Origin: Whitmania pigra
Taxonomy: Eukaryota; Annelida; Clitellata; Hirudinida; Haemopidae
Assembly: GCA_021613335.1 (NCBI GenBank)
Contig: JAJTWR010000347.1
Span: forward strand, 718,001-782,000
Length of the DNA stretch: 64,000 bases
Reading direction: 5' to 3'
Within the stretch, counting starts at the first letter, position 1; every line of letters begins with the position of its first letter. Made by a program: the position numbers and the translations under genes. The notes below the pieces were generated by a model. It was not told the DNA's origin and made no database searches. It was given only the letters and a program-made list of their open reading frames with translations. Positions 1 to 13,300 of the stretch are shown piece by piece.

Positions 1-143
1 GTGGGACGGGAAATTGTGACAGTTTCTGACATGGAAAGGGGTTAAAACTATGTATGACTTCATACAAATTAATTATTAAGGTGTTTGTTTGGCGTCATGT
101 AAATATGGCTGTAAATATGAGGGTGAAACTGATTTATTTTCAG

Positions 144-238
144 TCGTCCTTCCAAAGAAATCTGATGCTGAAAAGGTGATGCCATTGGCAACTATTGACG
201 AACACTTAACTTCCCTTTCGGCGGACGATGTCTTGTGA
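144..238 (+). CDS. 3'-terminal exon of an unidentified gene
   Basis: A pyrimidine-rich acceptor (TTATTTTCAG) precedes an open stretch that ends in TGA at 236-238. It reads as a plausible 31-residue C-terminus with low-complexity-free, acidic character ending in Ala-Asp-Asp-Val-Leu. A possible AATAAA polyadenylation signal lies at 437-442. The rest of the gene would be left of the window. I do not recognise the family. The call rests only on the acceptor and the codon pattern, so it could be spurious. Confidence 0.35.
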
Positions 239-925
239 ACATTTTTGAATTAAAGAAAACATACTAAATCAATATTAAACATGAGTTTATCTCAAAAATT
301 GCAGATCCCAATTTTGCACGCGCACCTTTCGCTATTTTGGCACGATCCCAAGTTGTTCTATGACATTCTTTTAAAATTAGTGTAATGTGTTTGATGTAAT
401 TATCAAGAAATTTAGTGTTCGTTAATGTTGAAAATTAATAAAAAAAAATTCAAATGTAACAAAATGTTATCTTTAGTTAAGTGTGTTTTAGATTTTGGTT
501 TAATCAGTTGCTAATTTTTTAGTTTAGACATGTGACATACTTTTAGGGGCCTCAGAATTTGGCAGGGTGTGATATAGGAGAATAGACGTTTAAATGGTCT
601 AAGATATGACATGACTAAGATATATGACATTCTTTATGGACGGTCTCTTGTCGTGGAATACCCTTCCTACATTTACATTTATCCTTTCTCTCAATAAAAC
701 ACAAAAAATATCCATAAAAATAAAGTCGTCATTTTAAAGTAATGCAAATATCTACATCAAGTAAATTCCATTCTATTGATCACACTTTAGATCGACTAAT
801 GATCGATGGTTATGAACTGCTTAGAGATCCAGATGAAACATTGGATTCTAAGCTGTTAAAAAGTTGATTTGTTGTCAATTTAAATAGTTGTCTGGTAACA
901 TGTAACATAAGATAGGGATTCAAAA
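239..925. other. AT-rich non-coding stretch
   Basis: I see no gene here. The left part would be the 3' UTR of the exon ending at 238. From about 770 a weak open frame resembles the region before a LINE endonuclease domain, but it is broken by stops. Confidence 0.4.
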
Positions 926-929
926 GGAG

Positions 930-1235
930 AACGAGATATGTTAATTATTAGGGATTGTTTTTCTTATCGAGTAGTTAAGATTCCCGATGAATTTGTCATT
1001 ACCGAACTTGTTTGTGTTGACCAATCAACTAACCATTCCACTTACAGAATCATAGTTTATCATCGTTCTGAAGTATTTGGCTTAGATGCTGTTAACTATG
1101 CCACTAAAATTATTAAGTGTTTATGTGACCTTTGTCAAACACACCATCTATCAATGTGGTGATTTTAATCTCCCAGTCTATAATTGGACATACCACAGAG
1201 CATCAAGCAATGGCATCTAAAGAGGCGTTGTTGTT
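930..1235 (+). mobile_element. Relic of LINE (CR1/jockey-like) endonuclease domain
   Basis: A 74-codon open frame (938-1162) followed, after a frameshift at about 1158, by Cys-Gly-Asp-Phe-Asn-Leu-Pro and Tyr-Asn-Trp. The GDFN-x-P block is the hallmark of APE-type endonucleases of CR1/jockey-like non-LTR retrotransposons. The upstream part also fits that domain (a KIPDEF / ELVCVD stretch, then YRIIV). It is a small dead fragment with no reverse transcriptase attached. Confidence 0.6.
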
Positions 1236-1261
1236 ATGCAATGACAATGATGATTTTTCAG

Positions 1262-2094
1262 ATAAATAGCTAATATTGTTGTTAATAGTGCTGCTAATGA
1301 CATTATTAGAATTTCTTAATATCTCCCTTATTTCCTTTCACAGTTGCTTTAATTAATATAGGTTTAATTCTAGTTATATAAACAGGTGAAAGTGGCTTAA
1401 AAATCTTTTGTAAATCATTAAGTTTTCTATGCCAGAAACAAGACTTTAAATTTCTTAATCCCAGGCCATTTTCAATTCTTATAAAAGTTAACATATTTGT
1501 GATCCGGAGATTAACATGTAAAATAATGTTGTTCTCTTAAAATGATTTAAGTATTTTCAGCGAATAATTTCAAATCGTACGTATTTGACTAATTTAAAAA
1601 ATACTTTAACTGATGGATTTTCTAACATACTTATAAATTTTTTTAAATAAATGATTAAAACCATAATAAACCATAAAACCTCTTGTAGCTCAATAATTTG
1701 TGTAACAAGAAAAAATGTTCAAATGAATATAAAAAATTTAAAACACCCCGAAAATAAGCCCTAGCGCGTCTTTTGGGGCAAAAATTAATATAACTCACTG
1801 CCTTAACTGAACCTAACTTTCTGTTCCGCCGCAATGCTTTTGAGAGCTCTCTAACATTTTATTATTCTGCAAATGTCTGCAAATAATTATGGATTGGAGG
1901 TGACCACGATAAAATATGTGCTGGGGTCCAGCAAATTTTCGTTGTTTCCCGCTAGGATTTTAAACCTTTTATTTTATTTTGCATTACCAAAAACGGCTTA
2001 ACATAAGGGCAGTGGACACTGGCTAGTAGCCCGAAATTTCAGTCCGCGGTCCTGGTTATGGCGCTATATGAATTCACTTAATATTTCTTAAAAA
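1262..2094. other. Non-coding; faint resemblance to duplicated-unit 3' flank
   Basis: No gene is supported. Short blocks at about 1308-1345 and 1450-1500 resemble sequence at 4110-4140 and 4250-4320, which lies downstream of the WSC/EGF genes. This could be the 3' flank of the decayed paralogue at 2.1-2.6 kb. At about 1743-1780 there is a GC-richer block (CCCCGAAAATAAGCCCTAGC) that looks like the end of a DNA-transposon-type repeat. I cannot classify it. Confidence 0.3.
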
Positions 2095-2096
2095 GT

Positions 2097-2125
2097 TATA
2101 ATATAATATAATATAATATAATATA
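2097..2125. repeat. Short (ATATA)n microsatellite
   Basis: About five tandem copies of a TAATA/ATATA pentamer. It marks the edge of the decayed discoidin-like exon to its right. Confidence 0.8.
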
Positions 2126-2129
2126 GTTC

Positions 2130-2600
2130 CCGAATACGCCTCACGTCTGTTGGCACAAATAACTCTCAAGCCTCGAGTCTGTCATCCAAATTTCCTGTAC
2201 CTGGACATCTTAAACAGAATGCGAAACCACGTGATCCAGTTAAACGAATCGCAAAGAAACAAAATTGTCCCCCATCATTAACTGACAAATTAATAATCGT
2301 AATGATAAGTTTCAAGTAATACAAAAATATAAGAACTTGCAAATGAAGTATGATAAATTGTAATTACACATAGATTACACTATATTATTATGTAGCAAAA
2401 AGTGCAATATTTCGGACTTCAGATACCGGACAATACATATTAAATATTATTATTTAAATGCACATCTAGATCCATATCAGGTCGATAATGCATGTTGCTA
2501 ACCCTCGCCTTCAAAGACGATAATATAATGCACGAATAGCATTCCAGCCAATATAACTCTTACAAATGACAGCAATTAGCACAGCTCCGTGAACCTTTCA
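2130..2600 (-). pseudogene. Decayed paralogue: two discoidin-like exons
   Basis: On the minus strand, about 2495-2570 reads FVRVILAG followed by VHYIIVFEGEG. This aligns with the end of the first discoidin-like exon of the intact genes (VKVELGGKFAVHY, IVFEGEG). About 2140-2185 reads RGLRV-I-CANRREAY, aligning with KGLRVNCANRYKKY of the second discoidin exon. The spacing between the two pieces matches the intact intron (about 300 bp). Stops and frameshifts are present and no WSC or EGF exon follows, so this is the remnant of a further tandem copy. Confidence 0.65.
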
Positions 2601-2877
2601 AAATTTGTCAGTTTTGATGTCGTCCACTATCTTATTGAACTGAATGAAATTAGCACTGGACTAATTTTTAATTTAACGAATAATAATCATGTTTGAAATA
2701 AACTGATTCTCAAGTATTAAAATACTTGCAAATACATGCTAAATAAAATGTGGCTAAAAACGCTTTAAAAAAATTGATTTATTTATTTATTTATTGAAAT
2801 ATTTCAATAAATATTAATTGATCAATCTGCAATTTTTCATTTTGAGAATCTTGAAGAACTTGAGAGACCTCAAAATT

Positions 2878-3665
2878 AGTGACCCGTCATAACAGCTCGG
2901 CGACAAAACATCCCCGTCAAAATAGCCCCGTCAAAACAACCCCGTTGATATAGCCCGGTGTCAAAATATCCAAGCACAAAATAACCCCGTCAGTATATTT
3001 TTATAAAAAACTATTTGTGAGTTGAATACATTAACCGATAACTGATTCCAAATTTAATTCGAAGTTAGTGGTTTGAATGCATTTATGACCGTTTTGAGTT
3101 TAATTTGTATCAGGGAATTTCATTAAGTGGAATATTTATCTTATAAAATATTATTAGGATTCCGGATTTTTCCTCACTTTACATGGACTTTTCAGGTTGG
3201 TATTTAATATAAATAATCGATTGACAAGCAATATGTGAATCTGCACAAAGAAAATTTACCAGACACTCATTAAGTCACGAAGGTTCCCTTGATCGTTTAA
3301 TTACTTTTGATACTTTCCCGAGTTCCCGATGTAATGTGTATAATTAAGGGTTTGATTTGGAATTCAATCTATCTTATCGATTGACGTACAACAAATTCAA
3401 GCCACACAAATTGAATCACCTTATCGAACTCACCTTATCACCGCATGTGGACATGTAACAAATCCGCAATGAACCAATTTTATCGCTATTTTGACACGGC
3501 TGTTTTGACGGGGTTATTTTGTCTTGAGCTATTTTGTCGCCTTGCTATATTGACGAGGCTGTTTTGACGGGGCTATTTTGTCACCGGGCTATTTTGTGGC
3601 CTTGCTATGTTGACGGGGCTGTTTTGACGGGGCTATTTTGTCCTGGGCTATTTTGACGGGGTGCC
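2878..3665. mobile_element. Foldback-type DNA element, copy A
   Basis: The 788-bp element is bounded by a 9-bp direct repeat, CTCAAAATT (2869-2877 and 3666-3674). Its ends are imperfect inverted repeats: GTGACCCGTCATAACAGC at the left, and the reverse complement of the right end begins GGCACCCCGTCAAAATAGC. Both subterminal zones are built from many short units of the type CCCCGTCAAAATAG (left) and CTATTTTGACGGGG (right). There is no coding sequence. The 9-bp target duplication with long repetitive inverted ends suggests a Mutator-like foldback element, but I cannot assign the superfamily. Confidence 0.75.
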
Positions 3666-3674
3666 CTCAAAATT

Positions 3675-4396
3675 AAATGAAGAAATAATAACTAAAAAAA
3701 ATTAACGCTACCTAACAACAATATTTTTGTTAAATTATTACTATTAATTGTCTCTATTTATCGCCAGCAGATCTATAAACTTAAGAGAGCAAACTGTCAG
3801 AAGCATCAGGTAAGAAAAACTTTTCTAGATCAAATGTTTTCTAGAGACTGAAAAACACGTTATTTAGTTATTTTAAACGTAATTAAAAAATGATTGTTTT
3901 ACCTATTTTTCAATTTCTGTTGGCTTCAAAAAAATGTTAAATTTCTATTAATGCATTTGGTTGTTCTTATATAGGTTCATTGATTATGCACACTCTTAGG
4001 CTAAGCACGGAAATAATCACGGTTTTCTTCAAAAACGTTTGGGATGCTGAGGCTCTTCTGATGACCATCCCATCTCTAAATAAAAAACTATTGTTGCTGG
4101 TGCTGTTAGAATTTCAAAATCTCTCCCTTATTAGAAGAAAAATTCTTCAATTATAATGGCTAATTTCTGATAATACAAAACCAAAATCAAACTTAATAAA
4201 AATCTGTAATATACCATCCTATGTTCTAATATAAAAGAACAAATCTTAAATAAATTTCTTAATCAATTCCAGGCAATATTAAAATATTGTCTAACTTACA
4301 CATTACTGTTCTGAACATATTTATGAAAATAAATAAGTGGCTTTAAAATTATATAAATATTTTCCGTAAATAAGTTTCCATTGTTTATTTCATTCA
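3675..4396. other. 3' flank of unit 1 gene
   Basis: AT-rich sequence conserved almost base for base with 21672-22395 in unit 2. No ORF or RNA is recognisable. It probably holds the 3' UTR of the WSC/EGF gene. Confidence 0.5.
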
Positions 4397-7300
4397 CTAA
4401 TTACTTATCCTCGATTCTCGATTTGTTGCAGCTCCAGTATTTGGTCTACCATAGCTGTTAAACAATTGAATCGCTGTTAAATTACCAACTAAAAGTTCTA
4501 ATTTTAAAGTTATGATTTTAAGGATAACAACTAACCAAAACCATATCATTGGAACTAATAGCAACACCAATGGAACGAGGAAAAGTAAATAATCTATCAA
4601 GTTTTCGAAACCGAATTGATTTGTTTCATTTCCTGAACAATTCCATGTGAATAATCAACGTTAAAAGTTGTCACATGAAACAAAATCCAAGTTTTAAAAA
4701 TTACTTTGACAGGTGTAATCATTTAGTTTGGTAAATCCAGCTTTGCATTGGCAAACATAAGAACCTTTCAAGTTGATGCAATCTGTGGTAAGATCGTCAC
4801 ATGGCTTGGTTTTGCATTCGTCAGGGTCTGAGTAGAAAAATACTGAGGTTTTATTTATTCAGTTATTGATAATTAATAACACCAATCACAACAATAAATA
4901 CATTTGAATTGTGACGTCAGAGAATTTTCAATTAAACGAAAAATTAACAATTGTTAAAAATTACAATCTACTCGCAACAGGATTCTAGTAAAAACATCAT
5001 TTACGATTTTATAATTTAACTGCTTTCAAACATATTAATAATAATGACAGGTATATGCCATGCGCCTAGTTGTATCTTTGTTAAATTGAAGACATGAATC
5101 TTCAGGTGACGTTTGAAGATATAATTTTGAGAGATAATTTCAATAAATGTGTCTTATTAACAAGTAATATCAATAATCAATAAACATAATTGAAAAAGGT
5201 CCATCGCCTAATGAAATAAATAAATAAAAAATCAGTTGATTAATAATAGGATCATTGAATAAAAAGAACCTATTTCAAGGCAGTTGTCACCCAGGAATCC
5301 TGGTTTGCAGACGCCACCACAATCTCCATACATGTCGTACGAACCTTCACATTTAAAGAATTCCGAACATGCCAAAGCAACCATCTCAGTAAAGCATGCT
5401 ATCATGGGAAATGATTAAAGTTATAAAAAAAAACACTTAATGTATTAATAATATTGAATAGTAAAAACATTAACAATGATTATTCAAATATCAAAATGAA
5501 TAATCGTACTTGAATAAACTGAGGCTTGTTGTTTATCACCGCAAAAAGAATTAGCATCTCCAGTACAAGTGATGGAGCAGCCCTTTTGAAAAATGTCATC
5601 TTCGGCGATCATTTCTAAACATATGCAGTGATCCCCAGACTAAATTAAATCGGATAATGTTTTTAATCTTTAGTGGGAAGCAATTTCAAATTGTTAGATA
5701 CTGATGATGAATTTTCAAAGATTTGAATAGAAAAAAACTATCAACTTAATATATTTATTAAAAAATAAGTTTAAACCTGTAGTAATGCATAGTTTTTATT
5801 CTCACATAAATGCAGGCATTTTGCCACAGTCATGTCTCCATTACCAACTGAATTACTGATAAAATCTTCAGAGGTACTTAAGCAGCCTATATAGTAAGGC
5901 AACACAGATGCAACTGTAAAGGATTCTAATGTCATGATTATTATATGTCATCATTAATAATTATAATTAGGATAAGAATAAGAAAAAATAAGTTTCAAAA
6001 TTATAATTTAATACATTTATTTATTTCGACCACAAAGAGTGTCACAAATGACTACTAACACAAATTGGAGCCAGAAAATCTGTACATAGAGAGTGCCCAG
6101 ACAAAATTTAAGTCAATTAAATTATTAGAAACTTTCTCAAATTGACGTTGGAAATGCAGGTCTTAAATCAAGTTGTGGAGCTGATAATATCTGAGGGTAG
6201 AGAGTTCAGGGGTTTTGAGATTTTGAGGCATCCGTGTTACAGTCCGGAATCCGAGTTTCTGAAGTCTACTTCTATAAAGTAAAATTCTTGGAATGGTCCT
6301 ATGAAAAACATTTGGACTCGTTCGATCTTTGTTATGAAGATTCCAGAGTGGAGAATATTCGAGGATTGGTTCAAACATTGGTGCAATACGCTCTGGTCAG
6401 TATTCGCTTCTCTCTTGAACAAAAGCAATTGAGGATTAGGCGTATTCTGCCAAAGGCCTTGCGAGTGATATTGTTTATATGGGCTTTGAAAGTAAGTTTA
6501 TCATCATGAGAACACCAAGGTCACGTATATTGTCTGTGAAGAATATGGGTCGTGAGCAGATTGTGTATTTGGGCATGGTGCTGTCAGTGTCGTGTTTAAG
6601 CAAGTTTATTGACATAGAGAACCATGAAAAGCGGAAGCGCACCCGCGACGTCAATAAAACAAAGACATATTAAAATGTCATATGTACATATATGACATCT
6701 CCCTTCCAAGATTGGAGTTCAGTCAAAACCATATCAGCAGGGGGGCTTGATCCCTCTTCCACTTCTGGATGTTGCTGGTCTTCCTTCCCCAACAAGGGCT
6801 GGTTGCTGAGGAGGCGTTTCCACAGTTAGGGCTTCTGCTTGAGGAACTGTTGGATGCCCCTGGGGGCCTGCAGATTCTACTGTGCCTTCATCTTCATTCC
6901 TGCTGATCCAAAACCACTGGTGGTGCTGATCTTGTTCTTTTGTTGGAAACAGGAATCGTCGATTCCTTACAAACTCACGGCCATGTAAAGTCTTCACCAA
7001 ATACCTTCTTGGACCCAGAACGGACATAACTTCTCCTTTCCTCCATCCATTCTCTATTCTGAACCTTATAGGAGTGCCTGGGGTGAGGGGACGATGCTGA
7101 GTCGAATGGAGTTGATTATGTGTACCTGTTGTCTTCTTCTGTCGTCGAGTTGTCCTTTGGCATCCTTAACAACCTGAGGCAGTAACTTATTGCTTAGCAT
7201 TGGAAGTGTGTCCCTCAATCTGCGGCTGAAAAGAAGATGTGCTGGGGAAGCATTTAACTCAGAAATGGGGGTATTCCTCAGGTTTAACAGAGCAAGATGT

Positions 7301-10300
7301 TGGTCTGTCCTTTCTTCTTCAGCTTTCTTGAGGACATTTTTGATGGTTTGAATGTGTCTTTCCACCATTCCATTTGACTGTGGATTTCCTGGACTGGAGA
7401 ATAGCCACTGGAAACCCCACTTTACTGCAAAACGTCTGCAACTTTCTGAGTTGAAGGGCATGTTGTCGGAAACAATGGTCATTGGGATGCCATGCCTTGA
7501 AAATATGTTCTGTAACTTTGAGATAATGGCTGTGGCTGTCTTGCTTTCTAAACGAGCTACTTCTGGATATTTACTGAAGTAATCAACCACAAGCAAATAA
7601 TCCCAAGAGTTCAAAGTGAATATAAAAATTCCAACTTTCTGCCATGGCCCCTCTGGTACGGGATGTGGAACTAGCGTTTCCTTCTTTGTAAGGCTTCGAT
7701 TGCTTAGACACTGCAAACATGACATCACGTGAGTTTCGATATCACGGTCTAGTCCAGGCCAGTAAACACATGTGCGTGCCAAACGCTTCATTTTGTCCAT
7801 CCCCTTATGGGCTGCGTGTAGCTGCTGCAGGGTATTGGGCCGCTCGTTTGATGGTGGGACCACTCTGTCGTTCAACAAGGTCCTCAGCCACTGTCAGGTC
7901 TTGACGGCAGTCCCAAAACGCTTGTGCCTCCCGCACGACATCCTTTTTCAGGTGAGGTCATCCGTTTCGGATATAACTGATCGCTTGTGAAAGCTGTACA
8001 TCAGTTAGAGTGCCTTGGCGAAAATCATTCAGCTTCGAAGGGGAAATGCTCAAACTGTTGACCACTCTGTGAACTGCCAACGTCATTTCTGCTTCAAGCT
8101 CTGAATCACCTGTCGCCTCCGTGCGAGGGGCCCTGGATAGAGTATCAGGTATGTGCAATTCCTTTCCTGGAACATACTTGACTATCAGATTGTAACACAA
8201 CAGCTTCAACAACAACCTCTGAAGACGTGGAGATGTGTCATGAATGGATTTCTTGAAGATCGACTCGAATGGTCTGTGATCAGTGTGGACAGTCACAACT
8301 TGTCCTTAGATGTAGCCGTCAAACTTGTTGCATGCAAAAACAATGGCCAAAAGCTCCTTTTCAATCTGAGCATAATTTTTCTTGCAGTCCGTGAGTGATC
8401 GACTGCTGTAAGCAACTGGTCCATCTCTCTGAAAGAGGCAAGCACCTAGACCATAACTTGAAGCATCTGCCTGAAGAACAATTTCTTGCTTTGGATTAAA
8501 AAATTTTGATACAGATGATGCAACAACATCCTTAATCTTGTCCAAAGCAGCTGTATGGGTTGATGACCATTGAAAAAGGGAGTTTTTCTTCAATAACGAT
8601 CGCAATGGCTCTGTATATTCTGCCAATTTTGGCACAAATTTCATGATTAGAGCTGGATTCAAGTAAGTAAGTACTTAAGTACTTAAGTAAATTTTATACT
8701 TATTACTTACTTAAGTAATTTTTGGACGACTTGAAAATTATAAGTAATATTGCCAGATTACATTAATTACAATGCAGATTTTGTTGACATGGTGAGTGAT
8801 ACTATTTCAAAAGTCAGAGCAATTGTCAAGCTGTTCAAAAAGAGCCCCTGAAAAATGACTGCATGCGAAAGATGCTCAAATGATTCTTGGAAGCCAGGAC
8901 ACCCATTGATAGAGCTCAATATAAGATCAAAATGCTTGACAGAGGACGAGGTTGCAGTTGTGAAAGACTTGGCAGAAAGTCTAGAAATAATTGAGGTTGG
9001 TGCAACCGCTCTTTGTAGACGTTACGTCACAATTTCAAAAAGTGAAAAGATTTTTGAGTATGTTCTCAAAAGTTGACAGAAGAAACAGGAGCTATTTCAC
9101 AGGAATTATTGACAGCTGTCAATGACAGAACTGAATCAAGGAGAAATAAAGACATTTGTGGCCTTGTGAGAAATCTAGAGGCTCCAGACAGTTATGAGCA
9201 TGTGGTCGAGTTTTCACTCTTAAGTTATCCGAAGAAACGAGAGCTTGCCGAAGTGGCAATAAATGTTCTTTCACGGCCTTTTCCCTATGGTTCTATTAAT
9301 GAGAGCGCTGAAAATGTTGAACATAACATCACTAAGGAACCCCTATGAAAAAGTCCAAAGCAGAAGAGCTCAATGACATGTTATGCCAGCCAGAAGATCA
9401 ACATTTGGATTGTGATCAAGAAAATATCTTGACACACATTAAGAAAGAAATGAAATTTTACAAAGCAACAAAGGAATGTCCCAAAATCTTGAAAAACTTG
9501 AAGTCTTGTCTAAACTCACTTCCACCCTCCTCTGTTGAAGCAAAAAGGTGTTTCAATGCTGATGGACTGTTTATTTTAAAGTTGAGGTCATCGTTAAGTG
9601 ATGAGATGATTGACTCTTTGTGCTTTGCACGCAGCTACTTTATCCGCAAATAATTTTTCTTTATAGATGAGTAATGAATAAGGTAATTAAAATTCGTTAT
9701 ATTGTATCTAACTACTTTTAAAAAATTACTTGAATTACTTAATTACTTGATTAATATTTTAAAAATTACTTGTTACTTAAGTATTTTTTTCAAGCTTGCT
9801 TGAACCCAGCACTATTCATGATGTAGGCGAGCATGCCCATTAATCGTCTGAGATCAGCCAATGATGCAGGTGGGGGCATGTCTGTGATTGCTTTGACCTT
9901 TTCTGGATCTGCTTTCACTCCTTGCTGCGAGATGATGTGACCCATGTATCGAACGGAGCTGACACGGTACTGTATTTTGTCGATATTGAAACGAACACAG
10001 TTGTCCATGGCTCTTTGAAATACCTCCCCTAGTATCCTATCATGTTCATCTTCATTCTTAGAGGCCACAATCATATCGTCAAATATGATGTGAACACCCT
10101 TAATGTCAGCAAAAATTGATGTATTGATCCTTTGGAACACTTCGGGAGCACTGGATATTCCAAAGGGCATTCTCAGCATTCGGTACCTGCCAAATGGTGT
10201 GTTAAAAGTGCACAGAAATGAACTTGCCTCATCCAATGGAACTTGATAGAAGCCTTGACTTATGTCTATGACTGTGAAAATGCTCTTTCCATGAAAATTG

Positions 10301-13300
10301 TGGATTATATCATCAAGTGTTGGAATATGGAAGTGTTCCCTTAAAATTTCTTGGTTCAAATCCCGAGGATCAAGGCAGAGTCTTAAGGAACCATTTTTCT
10401 TTTCCACAATCAACAGAGAATTAACCCATTTTGTGGGTTCTGTCACTCTTGCTATAATGCCAGATGTTACCATCAAGTCAAGCTGTTTCTTTAGTTGGTC
10501 TTGCAGAGCAATGGCAACACGTCGAGGTGGGTGCACTACAGGAGGAACTGAATTGTCTAGTTTGATTTGGGAACTCTGCCAAGTCCTTTAAATATTCCAG
10601 AAATTTTTTGTAAAAACTTTCAGAAAACCTTTGATTGACATCTAAAACTTGTTGAACTGCATCCTGCTGTCTGTGTGGAATCTGGCTCCTTGGTACATTT
10701 AAGGTTATTACATTGTGCTTGAGGCAAAACTGTAGCCCCAAAAGAGCTTCAGACTTCCCCTCAACAACAATAAAATCATCTTTAATGCACTCACTGCTGA
10801 TGGGATGCAACAACTTTAGTTCAACAACACCCAGAACTTTCAGAAAGTTATTGACTCCATACAGCTTCAGTTTTACAGCTGTCTTTCCAAGTTTTATCTG
10901 TGACAACTGGTTCAGATGAAAGGATGATATTGTGTTAACTTCTGCACCTTTGTCTAACTTGAAGTCAATTGATGGTCCTTTCAAAATGCAAGACAATTAA
11001 GAAATTCTGTTTGCATTACCATTAAAGTAATCAATTGCAATGATTTGTTGCATTTCTATTACTCTTCTTTTGCAAACTCTTGCAAAATGATTTCTTTTTC
11101 CACATATTTTTCCTCTTGCAGGACAAAATGAAATATGTGTTTGGCCACAATTGATACACATTCTTGGAGTCTGCTTGCTTTGGTTGCTCGAAACTACTGG
11201 CTCAAGAACAATTTGACTAACCTGATTGACTTCCTTCTGGACAATATTTCTTTGACAGTTGAATTTCTCTTCAAGTCTTTGAAGGACAATGTCATGCTTC
11301 TTGTCCTCTTCTTTGTGCCAATACATATTATACATAGCATGGGTGGCCTTGCCCAAAGCACGCAGAAGAATAGCGAAACGTCGATCATCGAAAAGCTGAT
11401 TCCCGTCAGAAAGTCTGTAGTATGTCTCGTAGTCTCTTCTCCATCGTCTCCAGCTTCGGCTGGGTTGGGAGAGTTCACGTCCAGCGCTGGTGGCTGCCTA
11501 ACTAGAATACATGTCGGCTGCGCCATGTCGTGTTTAAGCGAGTTTATTTACATCGAGAACCATGAAAAGCGGAAGCTCGCCCGCGACGTAAATAAAACTA
11601 AGACAAATTAAAATGTTATATGTACATATATGACAGTCAGGTCTTATCCAGATGACTTGGACGTTACATTTATTGATGAACTGCGGCAGTTTGTAAGATG
11701 TTTTTATAGTATATGTGTTAAAACATAAACTGAGAGCCAGTAATTTACATTTACATTTATTTATCCAATATTTTACGTGCTCGATGTAATCCCGAAGGGA
11801 TGTAAAGGCACGGCGAACAAGAGCTCAGAAATATGCAGTCTATGAAATAAAAATAAAATAAGATAAGAATAGAATAAAAGTGAGTGAACAGAATGGAGTA
11901 AAATAAAATAATAGAGACAGGGACAAAACAAACTATAGATTAAAGAATTATTGATATGAGGTCACAAATAGATGGGTTTACCTAGATAAACGGAATAACT
12001 GTTCTTTCCGCCGCAAAATTTTTGTGGACTCTTATCTGTTACATCGCACGGTACATCGCAATATGCATTCGGTAATTTTTCATCATTGTTTACTTTATTT
12101 GAGCAAGCACACATTTTTTTGTTCTGCAAATATTCAAAAATAATTTTCAATAAATATCTATTGTTGTTATTTCAAATATTTACTGTTGAACAGGTGTGGT
12201 CCAATGTTTTAAGTTCATCTTTTTAAAGCGTTAGGTCTTTAACTATGTTGAGATATTTAAGACAGAATATATGTAACCTTTAATCCTGCAAAAGCAAATG
12301 TCTGTTCCTGACAGAAAGAACTGCATGATGCTGGATTACGTTCCATGCCCGTTGAGCCAAAATTACTGAAACATCCAACATGTGTTAGAATTTCTTCTCC
12401 AGGTCGTACTGGAATTAAAATTTAAAGAAAAACTTAAAAATATGAAAAAGTTACTTTAAAAAAAAAATCGAACCAAGCGAATGGACTTCAATTTCTGCGA
12501 TGGCGAAGCCAATATTTTTGAGAGAATGTATTAGAACCACTGGGTACTTTTTATATCTGTTTGCACAATTAACTCTCAGGCCTTTGTTTCTATTACCCAT
12601 AGTAACAATCCCTGGATATTCACCACATATTTCCAGTTTACGTTTTTCAAGAAAATTAACAGTAAAGAAGTCAAGCTGGCCGTCATCATTACCTGAAAAA
12701 TTATTACTTGGAATGAAAATTTTTAAATAACAAACAAATGAAGCCTGACTATTTATAATGAACAAATGAATACTAATATTATTATTAATAACTCGGCACT
12801 TCGTGAACGTGATTTAAATTAATATCTTAGATTCAAAGACCTCTGATGTAAATTTCTTTCTTAAATGGTTAAAGCTCTAATATACTATTTTATTTGCTTA
12901 TATGTTACTGGTGGTCATGTAAGTGGTTGCCTGTAGACCTTGTTTGAAATATATAAAATACAAAATTTCATTTCATTTCAATAACACATTATGCCAACCC
13001 TCGCCCTCAAAAACAATAACGTAATGCACGGCAAACTTTCCACCCAATTCCACTTTAACGTAAGAAAAATGTTCGCATGGGTTTGTGAATGCTTCAAAAG
13101 AGGTTTTGATACCATCCACCATCGCATTGGAGGACGGTTTTGCTGTGCAATAAGCAGCCAATTTGTTCGAAGCCACCTCGATTGCAGATGCCTCTGAAAT
13201 AAATGCAATTGTGACTTCAATACTTTTCTGTTATCATTTTTATGAGATTGAATATTGTAATTTATTAATTCATTAATTGTTATTGTTGTGTTTTGTGAAT

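Larger units (their letters stand above)
6588..11635 (-). mobile_element. Ty3-type LTR retrotransposon, degenerate, with nested hAT
   Basis: It is bounded by a perfect 5-bp target duplication GTCAG (6583-6587 and 11636-11640) and two unusually short 110-bp LTRs (6588-6697, 11526-11635). The LTRs differ at roughly ten positions, so the insertion is fairly old. A tRNA primer-binding site, TGGCGCAGCCGACA, abuts the 5' LTR (11511-11525) and resembles the serine-tRNA type used by some insect Ty3 elements. A polypurine tract (GGAAGGGAGA, about 6698-6708) abuts the 3' LTR. Unit 2 keeps the empty site at about 25752. A hAT element is inserted at 8648-9814. Confidence 0.93.

Noticed and set aside
2878..3665. 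CRISPR-like array because of short repeated units
   Set aside because: The units are inverted between the two halves, vary in spacing and are bounded by a 9-bp target duplication. This is an animal transposon, not a CRISPR.
6234..6673. Plus-strand frames over the LINE fragment and Ty3 LTR
   Set aside because: The minus strand carries recognisable LINE reverse-transcriptase sequence. The plus frames are shadows and run into the LTR.
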